A stretch of DNA of 42,640 nucleotides from Bacteroidales bacterium (lineage in GTDB: Bacteria > Bacteroidota > Bacteroidia > Bacteroidales > JAFGHD01): positions 1 to 42,640 of the forward strand of contig JAFGHD010000117.1 of the NCBI GenBank assembly GCA_016939365.1. Reading direction: 5' to 3'. Shown here one piece after another: positions 15,448 through 24,367 of the stretch. Below the pieces are notes generated by a model. The model was not told the origin of the DNA. It made no database searches and saw nothing but the letters and a program-made list of their open reading frames with translations. The stretch's first letter is position 1. Every line of letters begins with the position of its first letter. Both the position numbers and the translations under genes were made by a program.

Positions 15448-17829
15448 TCAATTGGTCAGGATTTCGAATGAAACGGGACCGAGATCAATATTCACTCCTT
15501 CATCGCCTGTCTGAAAGGAGGATCCGAAATGAACCTTATAATCGCTTCCCTGGAACCGTTGCGGTAAAATGCATTGGATAGTCCTGGTCTCATGGCCCTT
15601 ATTGAAAGCAACGACACAAATCCTTTCAAACCAGCAACGGGTAAAAACAAGTGTCTCATCGCCGGCTTCAAGAATGTTAAGATCGCCGTAAATGAGGGCC
15701 AGATTCCCGCGGCGCAGCCGGATGAGCTCCTGCGTGATGTCCCGGGTGGCTGCTTCATCATCGCTGTAGCCTGAGAACTTCATATCCCTGCGGTTGTCAG
15801 GATCATTGCCTCCCGGCATACCATACTCATCACCGTAATAGATCGTCGGGATACCGGGAATGGTCATAAAAAACGCGATCAGCTCCCGCATCTTCAGGTA
15901 TCCGGTCTGATCCCCGACGCCGATATTCCGGTTCCACCCGGCCTGCTTGCTGTTCTCGCCGAATTTCAGATCCCCTCCCGCCAGGGAGATGAACCTGGGT
16001 TTGTCCTGATTTCCTGTGATGTAACCCATGACATGGTGGTGACCATAATACCCGGATGTTTCCGATAAGGAGCGGGCCAGCAGGGTAAGGGATTCCTGGT
16101 CGCGTGCGAATGCGGAGACCGCTGCATCGTAAAGATTGAAATCAAACTGGGCGTCCATCATTCCCGGGCCGATGTAGCTGGCTATCAATTCCCGGCTGCC
16201 ATAGGTCTCGCCCACCTGATAAATCCTCCGGTTCGACGGAAGGATAACCTCAGCTTTCAGCTTGCGGGTCAGCGCCCGCCAGAAGCGCTCATGAATATGC
16301 TTGGTTGCATCGTGGCGGTATCCATCCAGCTGAAACTCCTTTATCCAGTATAGTGCGCTATCCGACATCACGGAAGCGACCTCCGGTCTTGACAGGTCGA
16401 GGGTGGGAAGGAATGTATCGAACCAGGTGGTGAGCCGGTGCTCATCCCATTTCTCGATGTTCAGGGATCCGTCGGGCAGGTGAAGGTTGGTGGCCCAATC
16501 GGGGTGTTCACGGTACAGGGGATGCTCCTGATGGACATGATTCGCCACATAATCCAGGATCACGTTGATCCCGCTCTGATGCGCCGTGCTGACCAGTTCC
16601 CGGAGGTCATCCCCGCTCCCGAACCTGAAATCCACCTGTGATGAGGATACCGGCCAGTATCCATGGTATCCTGAGAATTTTGTCGGAGGTTCCTTCCACT
16701 GGCCGTAAGGACCGAGTGGATTTTGTGCGACCGGGGAAAGCCATATTGTGTTGATGCCCAGGTCATTGAAAAAACCCTCCCGGATCTTCCGGGTGATACC
16801 CTTGAGATCACCCCCATGATAGTCGACTTTCGGATGAACTTCGGGAGTATTCAAAGGCTTGTCATTGAGGGGATCACCGTTGTGAAAACGGTCGATCATC
16901 AGAAAATACATCACCGCTGCTTCCCAGTCAAACCGGTTGAGCATCGAAGAATCCGACACCACTTCATCCCGCTCCAGGGGTATCAGGAGATCGTTGGAAA
17001 CGCCCACGTCATTCGACGAATAAACCCTGATAAAACTCCTGTCCAATCCGCGCGCCTCAACCGGTATGCTTACTTCCACAAGTGCCTCTTTGTGCCTGAT
17101 GAAGGGATCGCCCAGGCAATGGTTCTGCCAGAAAACGAACAGCCGGTCAGGCTGATTGTCCTTGTGCAGGGTGAACCTTCCCTGCCTGTGGCTGATGGTG
17201 GAGAGACGTGGTTTCTCGGAATCCTCTGCCAAACCGATGTCCACTACCGAATTATATCCTCCCATATTGTTGTCAGCAGAATCCGGGTTGGCGGGATCCA
17301 GTATCCAATTTCCATCCACCACCATCTGGTACTGGTATCTTCCCGGGTTGAGCCACATCTCCAGCTTCCATATGCCTTCTGTAAAATCCATGTGACCTGC
17401 CGCGGGATTCCATCCGTTCATCTCGCCGGCTATCTGCACCGCACGCAAGGTTTCACCGCCGGGATCGAAAACGAACGTATGGGATACTTTGCGGGGGGCC
17501 CTGACCAGTATGTCGTAAGTGTGGTCACCCATGCGGATCGTCAACAGGGTAAGGAGGGGTACCGGGGTCTCACCGGTTCTGATGGTCAGCGTTTTCCTGT
17601 CCTCCGAAAGGAGCCCGGACAGGGAAGGATCCAGGGTAAATGAAGTGATCTTGCGCGGATCCATTAAGTAATCTTCCAGGATCACCTCTGTTTCACCATG
17701 CTGAAGTTGCAGGGGTACTGATAATCCTGCCATGTCGCCGCCGTCTGTTATCCCTGGGAGGGGACGGTTGCATGAAAAAAGGATCGGCACAATCGCCGCG
17801 GGAAGTGCTAAACGGATCAATCGTCTCAT
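15448..17829 (-). CDS. GH13 alpha-amylase family lipoprotein with glycogen-binding-like E-set domain
   Basis: A 793-residue surface or periplasmic lipoprotein (lipobox around LFSC, Cys20) likely acting on alpha-glucans. An N-terminal beta region is followed by a CBM48/E-set-like domain (about 115-200; IAGEMNGWNPA, PGRYQYQMVVDG), a linker domain (about 205-290) and a GH13 barrel (about 300-720). Catalytic regions are visible: region I DYVANHV (426-432), nucleophile Asp507 in GYRHDATKH, acid/base Glu541 in GETYG, and region IV GNQDKPR with Asp609. Region IV has Gln608 where most GH13 enzymes have His. ATG at 17829 overlaps the CotH gene stop (ATGA). No SusC/SusD pair is present, so this is not a classical starch-utilisation locus. 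Confidence 0.9.
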   Translation of the reverse strand: MRRLIRLALPAAIVPILFSCNRPLPGITDGGDMAGLSVPLQLQHGETEVILEDYLMDPRKITSFTLDPSLSGLLSEDRKTLTIRTGETPVPLLTLLTIRMGDHTYDILVRAPRKVSHTFVFDPGGETLRAVQIAGEMNGWNPAAGHMDFTEGIWKLEMWLNPGRYQYQMVVDGNWILDPANPDSADNNMGGYNSVVDIGLAEDSEKPRLSTISHRQGRFTLHKDNQPDRLFVFWQNHCLGDPFIRHKEALVEVSIPVEARGLDRSFIRVYSSNDVGVSNDLLIPLERDEVVSDSSMLNRFDWEAAVMYFLMIDRFHNGDPLNDKPLNTPEVHPKVDYHGGDLKGITRKIREGFFNDLGINTIWLSPVAQNPLGPYGQWKEPPTKFSGYHGYWPVSSSQVDFRFGSGDDLRELVSTAHQSGINVILDYVANHVHQEHPLYREHPDWATNLHLPDGSLNIEKWDEHRLTTWFDTFLPTLDLSRPEVASVMSDSALYWIKEFQLDGYRHDATKHIHERFWRALTRKLKAEVILPSNRRIYQVGETYGSRELIASYIGPGMMDAQFDFNLYDAAVSAFARDQESLTLLARSLSETSGYYGHHHVMGYITGNQDKPRFISLAGGDLKFGENSKQAGWNRNIGVGDQTGYLKMRELIAFFMTIPGIPTIYYGDEYGMPGGNDPDNRRDMKFSGYSDDEAATRDITQELIRLRRGNLALIYGDLNILEAGDETLVFTRCWFERICVVAFNKGHETRTIQCILPQRFQGSDYKVHFGSSFQTGDEGVNIDLGPVSFEILTN

Positions 17830-20105
17830 CGATCACAGGATATGATGAACTTGAATGCGGGTTGATTCTCAGGCAGCAAATAATACAAGCCGGCGGGAAG
17901 TGAAGAAACGTCGATCATCCGGCAGCCGGATGCCATGAACACCTGCCTCCCGTTCGCATCGAAGATGCGCAAAGATACCGGATGGGAGATATGGAGGATG
18001 CCTTGCCGGACAGGGTTTGGGAAAATATGTACCGGCGACCTCTTATCCCTGTTTTCGGAGAGACTTCCGGTCAGGTTTGATGCACCGGGAGTGGGTTGAA
18101 AAAAAACCGTCCATTCTGTTCCGCCGTCAGTTGTGCGGCCCATTGACACATCCGTAGTCTGAGACCCGAAAGCAACCGTGTCGAGGATTTGGTAACCGGT
18201 GCTTTCAGAGTCAAATATCCCGATCTCCTCACCATCCTTATCCAGCTTGAAGTTGGCATGATACTCTCCCTGTTGTGTATCATCATCTGCCCAGATCAGC
18301 AGAAATGCGCCCGGTTCGAGGGTCAGATCGGGCAGCATCCACCGGTCGGGCTGCCCGAGGTCGTCTGAAAGGTACTTGTCGCCCAGCCAGACTTCAGAAA
18401 TATCGGCGTTATAAATCTCGATCCAGTCATCATATTCCCCGGCTTCATCAGGTAATGTCTGACTGTTGCTGGCCATGAACTCGTTGATCCTGAGGTCTGG
18501 ATGAAGGGATTCAATCACCTGTATGGTTGCAGGATCGCATGGTCTGATGCTGTAACTACCCTCTCCGTCGGTGGCCCCGACTGAGATGCTGTATGTATTA
18601 CCAGCGATCACCTGCTGAATACAGGCTCCGTATATCCGATCCAGCGCCATTCCGTCATCATGAAGGCCGTCGTCCAGCATAACCATGGTCTGCAGGGCCC
18701 CTGTATTCACCCGGTATCTGAGCAACACCTCAGGGAACATATCTTCATCCTCGACAAATGCCCTCACCTTCAGATCGGAATCCGGTCCGGGATGATTGTG
18801 TGCGAAGTACTTGATCACCGGTGGGATATTTGTCAGCTGAAGCTGGCTCAGGGCTGAACTGATTCGGACCTGTACATAAGGGATCAATCCATAGGTCACA
18901 TGCCCTCCCAGGGGTTCCTGAAAGGAGAGATGAAAGTCGGTGATGGTGTAACCGTAATCCAGCGGATAAAAGGGATCTGTCTCGATGTAGGGGGCAATCA
19001 TCCACCTGATGCGTCCGGTCTTCTCCTGAAAATAATCCATTGTACCAAAGCCGGTGATCAGTTCATTGAAATAAAAGGAGAACTGGTCGTGCAGCACCGT
19101 GTGATCCATCAGGCGGGTGTAGAGCGGCCTCAATTCGCTGCCATGCTGCTCCCAGTCGTATATGTCCCTTGTACCCCAGTCCCTGCCGAACCAGTCAATT
19201 CCCAGCGTATTGTCAAGATCGTAGGGAATGTATTCAAACTGCCCCGTGGCCTGATTGTGATACAGGTAGAAATTATTCTTGTTATAGATATAACCGTCCC
19301 AGTCACCGATAAAAATATCGAGTGCGGCGACCTTCAGGTAGTCGGCAAGGTTGAACACCTCTTCCAGACCACAGGGAAGCTGATCCGGCGGAGTATTGTT
19401 CAGCACGGAGATAAAATGGGCCAGATCGGAATAATCATCTGAATTCTGGTTGGTTTTCAGGTCATATACCCGTCGGTCCCCGGATTCCATCTTGTACAGG
19501 TCCGGATCCTCTCCCAGGTACGACAGGTCGGCGGGCCAGAGGCATTTGAAGAGATTGCCCTCCTTGTTGCCGAAACGCGATTTCATAAATTCCTCATCGA
19601 TATGCTCCACATGAATATATAGTCCGAAATAGTTATTGTTAATATACAGTGCGATATGGTTGGCTCTGGGTGCAGGCAGCCCGAAATCCCGCATCAGATC
19701 CCAGCAGAGTTTGGCACGTATCACAGAAGGATCGTTGTGCTCCCCGTTCAGGTTCATCTTCTCCAGACCCCGGTAGCTCCTTCCCGGTTCGAAGGTATTG
19801 AAGGATACCTTGAAAGACTTCTTGGCAGCCCACCGGGAGGTATTTCCGCGCAACCGGAATCCGATATTTTCAATGGAATCGCATACCAGAGTGTTATTGA
19901 AGATGAAGCTGGCATGAAATTCCTGATTGCTGTCCGGATGATCGTAAAGCCACTGAAGACTGTCCGGGTTGATGGAAATATCGATCCGGGGAACCAGGGT
20001 GTCCACAAAGAGGTGTCCGGCAGGTGGGGATAAGGGTTGCCCGTGCACTTCACCAAAGAAACAGATACCTGCCAAAGCCAGGATCGTACGCTGTAATACC
20101 GTCAT
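17826..20105 (-). CDS. CotH-kinase-family secreted protein with lamin-tail domain and T9SS tail
   Basis: A 759-residue exported protein. A signal peptide (MTVLQRTILALAGICFFGEVHG) is followed by a CotH kinase-like region (about 25-370) with RLRGNTSRWAAKKSFKVSF, FIGDWDGYIYNKNNFYLY and IPYDLDNTLG, the last carrying the Asp expected for metal binding. CotH proteins can phosphorylate other proteins; Bacillus CotH acts on spore coat. An Ig-like region comes next (about 390-480), then a lamin-tail domain (about 500-610; RINEFMASNSQTLPDEAGEYDDWIEIYN), and a T9SS sorting domain (about 680-759; VHIFPNPV). ATG 20105 is preferred over the in-frame GTG at 20123 because the -7 box at 20128-20135 would put the transcript start near 20121. 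It is probably the first gene of a five-gene operon. Confidence 0.88.
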   Translation of the reverse strand: MTVLQRTILALAGICFFGEVHGQPLSPPAGHLFVDTLVPRIDISINPDSLQWLYDHPDSNQEFHASFIFNNTLVCDSIENIGFRLRGNTSRWAAKKSFKVSFNTFEPGRSYRGLEKMNLNGEHNDPSVIRAKLCWDLMRDFGLPAPRANHIALYINNNYFGLYIHVEHIDEEFMKSRFGNKEGNLFKCLWPADLSYLGEDPDLYKMESGDRRVYDLKTNQNSDDYSDLAHFISVLNNTPPDQLPCGLEEVFNLADYLKVAALDIFIGDWDGYIYNKNNFYLYHNQATGQFEYIPYDLDNTLGIDWFGRDWGTRDIYDWEQHGSELRPLYTRLMDHTVLHDQFSFYFNELITGFGTMDYFQEKTGRIRWMIAPYIETDPFYPLDYGYTITDFHLSFQEPLGGHVTYGLIPYVQVRISSALSQLQLTNIPPVIKYFAHNHPGPDSDLKVRAFVEDEDMFPEVLLRYRVNTGALQTMVMLDDGLHDDGMALDRIYGACIQQVIAGNTYSISVGATDGEGSYSIRPCDPATIQVIESLHPDLRINEFMASNSQTLPDEAGEYDDWIEIYNADISEVWLGDKYLSDDLGQPDRWMLPDLTLEPGAFLLIWADDDTQQGEYHANFKLDKDGEEIGIFDSESTGYQILDTVAFGSQTTDVSMGRTTDGGTEWTVFFQPTPGASNLTGSLSENRDKRSPVHIFPNPVRQGILHISHPVSLRIFDANGRQVFMASGCRMIDVSSLPAGLYYLLPENQPAFKFIISCDR

Positions 20106-20127
20106 GGATCCGTGTTTGCTCACAGAT

Positions 20128-20135
20128 CAAAATTA
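20128..20135 (-). promoter_or_regulatory. -7 promoter box for the CotH-amylase-aroC-AsmA-OmpA run (TAATTTTG)
   Basis: Read on the minus strand, TAATTTTG is a perfect TAnnTTTG match, 22 bases before ATG 20105. It lies in the 56-base gap after the fibronectin-III gene, so the five-gene run may be transcribed on its own. Confidence 0.5.
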
Positions 20136-20179
20136 GCAATATTTCGGGAGTCGGCGTTGAACCGGCACCGTTTGGTGCA

Positions 20180-22144
20180 TCAACGGATCTTATAGAAAAC
20201 GGAAAGGTCGAATCCCCGTGTGATTGAGATGGTGTGATTAAAGACCTCATCGGTATCACCGTCGACCACGCCGCCAACATTGGTGAGACCATGGCTGTAG
20301 GCACGGCAGAATGCGATCTGGAGGCTCCTGCTGACAAAAAAATTGACACCCACTGATCCGATGAGTGCGATATTCATCTCGTTCAGTCCATCCCAACTGA
20401 AATCATCACTGTGTGATTCCGAGACCAGGTAAGAAAACCGGGCTCCGATGCTGACGATAGGATTGAGGATCACCTTGTTCTTGAAGTTATAGGGTCTGAT
20501 GATGGGGGATTTGAGCATGAGTGGCACATCAATATAGGTCAGCTTGTATGTAAAGTCAGTTTCACGGGTTTTATCCCGGGAGAAGGTCGACATACCGATA
20601 CCTGCTCCGGCACCGATCAGATCGTGGAAGAAATAGTCGGCATTTACCGAAAAAGAGGCATATGTGATGCTTCCCAGAGCCGCCAGCGGATCCTTGTCAA
20701 AGTAATCATTCCTGAGCCGTGATCTGACAGGTTTGAACTCTACCCCGGCATAAAATCCGCTGTAGGTGAACGGTACATTCTTGATATTCGAGAAATCCCT
20801 TTCAAAGGTGGTAGTATCTGAGGTGATGGTGATCTTGTAATAGATATTCGTGCCCAATGCCGGAGATGCATCGAGAAATGAAGTGGTATTGGGGCTCAGG
20901 TCATCGGCGATCTTCCTGAACCTGTTCCTTCTCTTCTCAGCCCGATAGATGCAATACAGCAAATCCTCCTGTGTCTCAGGTGGTTTCCATTTAAGCAGTA
21001 TGCTGGAACTTCTGATATCCGGTACGGAGGTGGATATCTTGATGGGCGGGACTGTATTGATCTCGACCGTAGTGGCTTTGGTTTCACTGCCATCCAGACA
21101 GGTTCCGGTCACCGAATAGATATAGGTCCTTCCGTCTGTAAAATCCTCATCAAGAAACCGGTTGCTATGAGTGGAACCGATCAGTTTCTGGGGAGTGGAG
21201 CGCCTTCCCCCTTCACCCCTGTATATATTGAAAGTCTGTTCATTGGCTGATTCCCAGATCAGCAACACCTGCTTCCGGAGGACAAACTCCCGGGCAGTGA
21301 GACCTGAAGGCGATGGAGCCACGGGACACTGAAAAACAGTGGAAAAATCACTCTCACGATTTTTTGTACGCGTTTTGATCTTCAGGAAAATATCAGCCTC
21401 GCGGTCAGGCTCAATCACCATTTCCCTGCCGGTCGCGCTGCCCAGAAGCTGATAATCCCGGTTGTCATATGATCCGTAAATCTCAAACATCAGGGAATCC
21501 TCACAGATATCAAATGGGAACTCCCAGCTCACACGCGCCTGGTCGTTTTTGCAGTCATGCATCACCTGCATGTTCATAGGTTTAGGAAGTAGTGGCCAGA
21601 AATTACAACTCTGTTCCGAGATACTGATGATCCTGGACACACCATTATCCAGTGTACACCAGAAAAAAAGCGGATTTGACTCCGTCAGGCGCTGTCCCGA
21701 CTCAGGAAGGACAAAAGTCATCTCCCTTGACACCTGTACCTGAAAATGGGTATTATTGCCTTCCGTCAGCTCCTGCAATATCCCCCCCGGGATCAATGAA
21801 ATGCCCAGATCACTCCTGCCGGAGTATTTCTCTCTGAAAGCGGCAAGATAAACCGCCGGTGTGATGTACCGTCCGGTCACGGATGAAATGTCAAGGTCAT
21901 TGAATATTAAGGCCCGGGATGAGAGAAAGTCATGACTTGCGGCAATAAGAAGCTCTTCAAATCGGCTTTCTGATACCCCTGCAGAAGCCACAGAGGTCAG
22001 CAGGTACTGATACTTCTCAGCCAGCCGGGTGGAGGCCTGGTAAAGCTCCTGGCGAATGGCTGTCTCCTGTGATCTGCCCTCCACGATAAACAAGGAAGAG
22101 AGGCAAACCAGCAAACCTGCATAAATGGTAAATGAGCCCTTCAT
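20180..22144 (-). CDS. Fibronectin type III / outer-membrane beta-barrel protein
   Basis: A 654-residue exported protein. A signal peptide (first about 25 residues) is followed by a mixed region (about 25-190) without a recognised domain. Fibronectin-III-like repeats follow (about 195-450), including IKISTSVPDIRSSSILLKWKPPETQEDLLYCIYRAEKR, which shows the W-x-P and Y-x-I-Y pattern. The last 200 or so residues alternate polar and apolar strands like a small PorT/OMP_b-brl type barrel (GFYAGVEFKPVRS, GAGAGIGMSTF, IGARFSYLVS, IGSVGVNFFVSRSLQIAFCRAYSHG). The order suggests a surface- or periplasm-facing adhesive part tethered by its own barrel. It has no sorting tail. Function unknown. It precedes the CotH gene by 56 bases. 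Confidence 0.7.
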   Translation of the reverse strand: MKGSFTIYAGLLVCLSSLFIVEGRSQETAIRQELYQASTRLAEKYQYLLTSVASAGVSESRFEELLIAASHDFLSSRALIFNDLDISSVTGRYITPAVYLAAFREKYSGRSDLGISLIPGGILQELTEGNNTHFQVQVSREMTFVLPESGQRLTESNPLFFWCTLDNGVSRIISISEQSCNFWPLLPKPMNMQVMHDCKNDQARVSWEFPFDICEDSLMFEIYGSYDNRDYQLLGSATGREMVIEPDREADIFLKIKTRTKNRESDFSTVFQCPVAPSPSGLTAREFVLRKQVLLIWESANEQTFNIYRGEGGRRSTPQKLIGSTHSNRFLDEDFTDGRTYIYSVTGTCLDGSETKATTVEINTVPPIKISTSVPDIRSSSILLKWKPPETQEDLLYCIYRAEKRRNRFRKIADDLSPNTTSFLDASPALGTNIYYKITITSDTTTFERDFSNIKNVPFTYSGFYAGVEFKPVRSRLRNDYFDKDPLAALGSITYASFSVNADYFFHDLIGAGAGIGMSTFSRDKTRETDFTYKLTYIDVPLMLKSPIIRPYNFKNKVILNPIVSIGARFSYLVSESHSDDFSWDGLNEMNIALIGSVGVNFFVSRSLQIAFCRAYSHGLTNVGGVVDGDTDEVFNHTISITRGFDLSVFYKIR

Positions 22145-22415
22145 ATAATTGTCCTTTTAACAACGCATAATAAGTTCTTCCTGACCAAACCAAATCCCTA
22201 AATTCCCTGTCCCAGTCGGTTTATAACATTTTACGAAGAAATTCATCTTAGGTTCGCAGAAATGAAATATGATCTCTTTTTATACGGGGAAGTATGACCG
22301 GGATAAATGATAGCGCATTAATCCGAATGCGCCATTAGCAGGAACAATGCCAATGATTCATTGGTATTATTTCGCTTATGGAGGTTTGGACAGGTTCCGG
22401 GATGACCGTCCGGGA
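22145..22415. other. Intergenic region with a hairpin
   Basis: No gene is seen. A 7-bp perfect inverted repeat (22313-22319 with 22326-22332, 6-base loop) lies about 85 bases past the beta-helix gene stop. There is no T-run next to it, so terminator function is uncertain. Confidence 0.4.
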
Positions 22416-24017
22416 TCAATACCCGGTTCTGATCAGCACCTTTTGCGTCATTTTTGTTCCGCAGAATACCCTGCAGATGACCGGTCCGGTATGTATTGTT
22501 GGGGAAGGTTCGATCCGGACCGGAATTCTTCCCGGGCCTGTGATATCATACTTTGACCGGTGCCATACCCTACCATCCGTTCCGGACAGTATCACCGTGA
22601 TATGGCAGGATTGTTCCACCTCGGCATCGATTGTAAACGACTCTGCAAATACCGTCGGATATACCCGAAAAGAACATTCCTGTTGCATTGCTGAATGATC
22701 ACCGGTTAAATCCGGGTATTCATATGCCCCCATATCCACCCTTCCACCTACGAGGCGCGGATTCATGGAATAGTCTTCGGGAGGCAGGAACAGTCCTGTG
22801 GTATCAGGGCTCCCGGCATTGATGCAGGGTGAATCCGACAGCAGTGCATAAAAATCGTCGCCTGATGATAAAAAGAGAGGGTTCTCCTCGATGCAGTCCT
22901 GGTATACTCCAATAAATCCGCCGGGCTGTCCTCCTGTACCGCCGAACAGATCCACACCGCCCTCAATATCACACCAGTAGAATCCGGGTGCAGAAAATGT
23001 ATCCCATATATAGACCTGGGGTCCCCCCCCTCCCAGATCGGTATTTCCCCAGAGTATATTGTCGGTCAGGACGGGGAAGGATTCGAAGTTGACAAACAAT
23101 CCCCCTCCTGCACCGCCGGTGTTGTCCGCTATTGTGTTGCAGGTCAGGGCTATGGATGCTGTGATCAAAGCAACAGCGCCCCCGAAGAAATAGGCAGAAT
23201 TCCCATGAAACAGGTTGTTCACGACCGGCCGTATACCATCCGACCTGAGTGCGCACAGACCTCCCCCCAGTGCGCTGAAATTATCCGCAAACAGATTTCC
23301 GTTCACCAGGGGATCGGAGTATTCAAATGAGAGTCCTCCACCTACGCCGGTGGATGTATTGCCCAAAAACCGGCAGTGCAGGATCCGGGCGTCGGAATAA
23401 TAGAGTGACGCCGCCCCGCCATATCCGTAAAGGGTATCCAGGCCACAGTCGTTGTTCTGGAACAACGAACGGGTTACAAGAATATCCGATGCGGAAGTCC
23501 AGAGCGCGCCACCATTCTTTACCGCACGGTTTCTTACGAAATGACACCTGTCAATCCGAAGCCGGTTAAAATCCCTGATGAAAAAGGCTCCTCCATACCA
23601 GAAGATGGTATCCTGTCCTGCCGCCTTGGCATGTTCGAACCTGCATAAAACAAACAGGGACGAGTCATTGGCCGGTGACAGATGATCGAATCTGAAACCA
23701 CCCCATCCTCCCTGCTTGCTTGTGATCACGGAGAAGCCGGCTGTGTCGGCAACCATAAAGCGGATGGTATCCTCCGGCGTTCCGACTGCCGTTATCCTTC
23801 CGGCCACTGTAAAGAGGTAATGATCCATGAAAATCACAATTGTCCCGGGCGGAACCGAAAGGGCCTCACCGTCAGGAATATAGATATCCCCAGTCACCAA
23901 CACAGTGTCGGCATCCCATGTCCCGGATACCAATCCGGAAACCTCTATATGGCTGGCATGCATCTCCCGGGCGAACAACCCGGAAAACAACAGAAAAATG
24001 TAAAAACGGCAGGGCAT
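22416..24017 (-). CDS. Secreted right-handed beta-helix protein with T9SS tail
   Basis: A 533-residue exported protein. A signal peptide (MPCRFYIFLLFSGLFAREMHAS) leads into a parallel beta-helix of about 20-25-residue rungs over about 45-430. Repeated glycine-rich turns such as NGGALWTS, GYGGAASLYYS, GVGGGLSFEYS and AGGGLFVNFES are seen, typical of polymorphic-outer-membrane/choice-of-anchor Q type repeats. The end (about 455-533; FRVYPTVFAESFTI to the C terminus) looks like a divergent T9SS sorting domain. Such proteins bind or cleave polysaccharides or act as adhesins, but no catalytic residues can be assigned. ATG 24017 starts the signal peptide and follows a -7-like box by 17 bases; the in-frame ATG at 24053 lies upstream of that box. 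Confidence 0.8.
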   Translation of the reverse strand: MPCRFYIFLLFSGLFAREMHASHIEVSGLVSGTWDADTVLVTGDIYIPDGEALSVPPGTIVIFMDHYLFTVAGRITAVGTPEDTIRFMVADTAGFSVITSKQGGWGGFRFDHLSPANDSSLFVLCRFEHAKAAGQDTIFWYGGAFFIRDFNRLRIDRCHFVRNRAVKNGGALWTSASDILVTRSLFQNNDCGLDTLYGYGGAASLYYSDARILHCRFLGNTSTGVGGGLSFEYSDPLVNGNLFADNFSALGGGLCALRSDGIRPVVNNLFHGNSAYFFGGAVALITASIALTCNTIADNTGGAGGGLFVNFESFPVLTDNILWGNTDLGGGGPQVYIWDTFSAPGFYWCDIEGGVDLFGGTGGQPGGFIGVYQDCIEENPLFLSSGDDFYALLSDSPCINAGSPDTTGLFLPPEDYSMNPRLVGGRVDMGAYEYPDLTGDHSAMQQECSFRVYPTVFAESFTIDAEVEQSCHITVILSGTDGRVWHRSKYDITGPGRIPVRIEPSPTIHTGPVICRVFCGTKMTQKVLIRTGY

Positions 24018-24034
24018 GTTAGCTGATTTTCCGG

Positions 24035-24042
24035 CGAAAATA
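24035..24042 (-). promoter_or_regulatory. Candidate -7 box for beta-helix gene (TATTTTCG)
   Basis: On the minus strand TATTTTCG ends 17 bases before ATG 24017. It is the same octamer as before hutI and the peroxiredoxin gene, one base from the TAnnTTTG consensus. Confidence 0.4.
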
Positions 24043-24053
24043 CTCAAATTCAA

Positions 24054-24320
24054 TTATCGGTACTTCACCGGTCAGCCCGGGCATTCACACATCGATGCAG
24101 TAACAAAATGATGGTTATTTGGTTTTTTTTGACAAACCGATAAATAAAGAGTACCTCGCAGCGTTTCAGCTGATATTTGTATCAACCGGCCTTTCAGCCG
24201 GATCCTTTTCCGGATTCAGGATGCTCCCGTGACAGATCAGTGCTGTTGCCCTGATGATGAACAAATCCGTACTCTTCCTGTTAGTTGTCCGTTCCATGAA
24301 CTGCGAATGGTATAAATTCA
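24054..24320. other. Divergent intergenic region
   Basis: About 310 bases separate the divergent beta-helix (-) and peroxiredoxin (+) genes. It is AT-rich with an eight-base T-run near 24123-24130 and a 5-bp inverted repeat (24186-24190 with 24197-24201). No coding frame is supported. Confidence 0.5.
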
Positions 24321-24336
24321 TATTTTCGCATGCGAA
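24321..24336 (+). promoter_or_regulatory. Candidate -7 box overlapping a 12-base palindrome upstream of peroxiredoxin
   Basis: TATTTTCG (24321-24328) is a -7-like box. It overlaps the perfect palindrome TTCGCATGCGAA (24325-24336), placed where transcription would begin, 31 bases before the ATG. A half-site TGCGAAT occurs again at 24302-24308. The position suits an operator controlling the peroxiredoxin, but no regulator can be named. Confidence 0.35.
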
Positions 24337-24367
24337 TCACTGAACATCAAAATCAAAACACTGAAAA

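Noticed and set aside
16723-17643. 306-codon forward frame opposite the amylase gene
   Set aside because: Shadow of the GH13 lipoprotein, whose catalytic motifs are clear on the other strand.
15448-17829. Polysaccharide-utilisation (Sus-like) locus around the amylase
   Set aside because: No SusC/SusD pair or dedicated regulator is present nearby; neighbours are aroC, CotH and AsmA genes.
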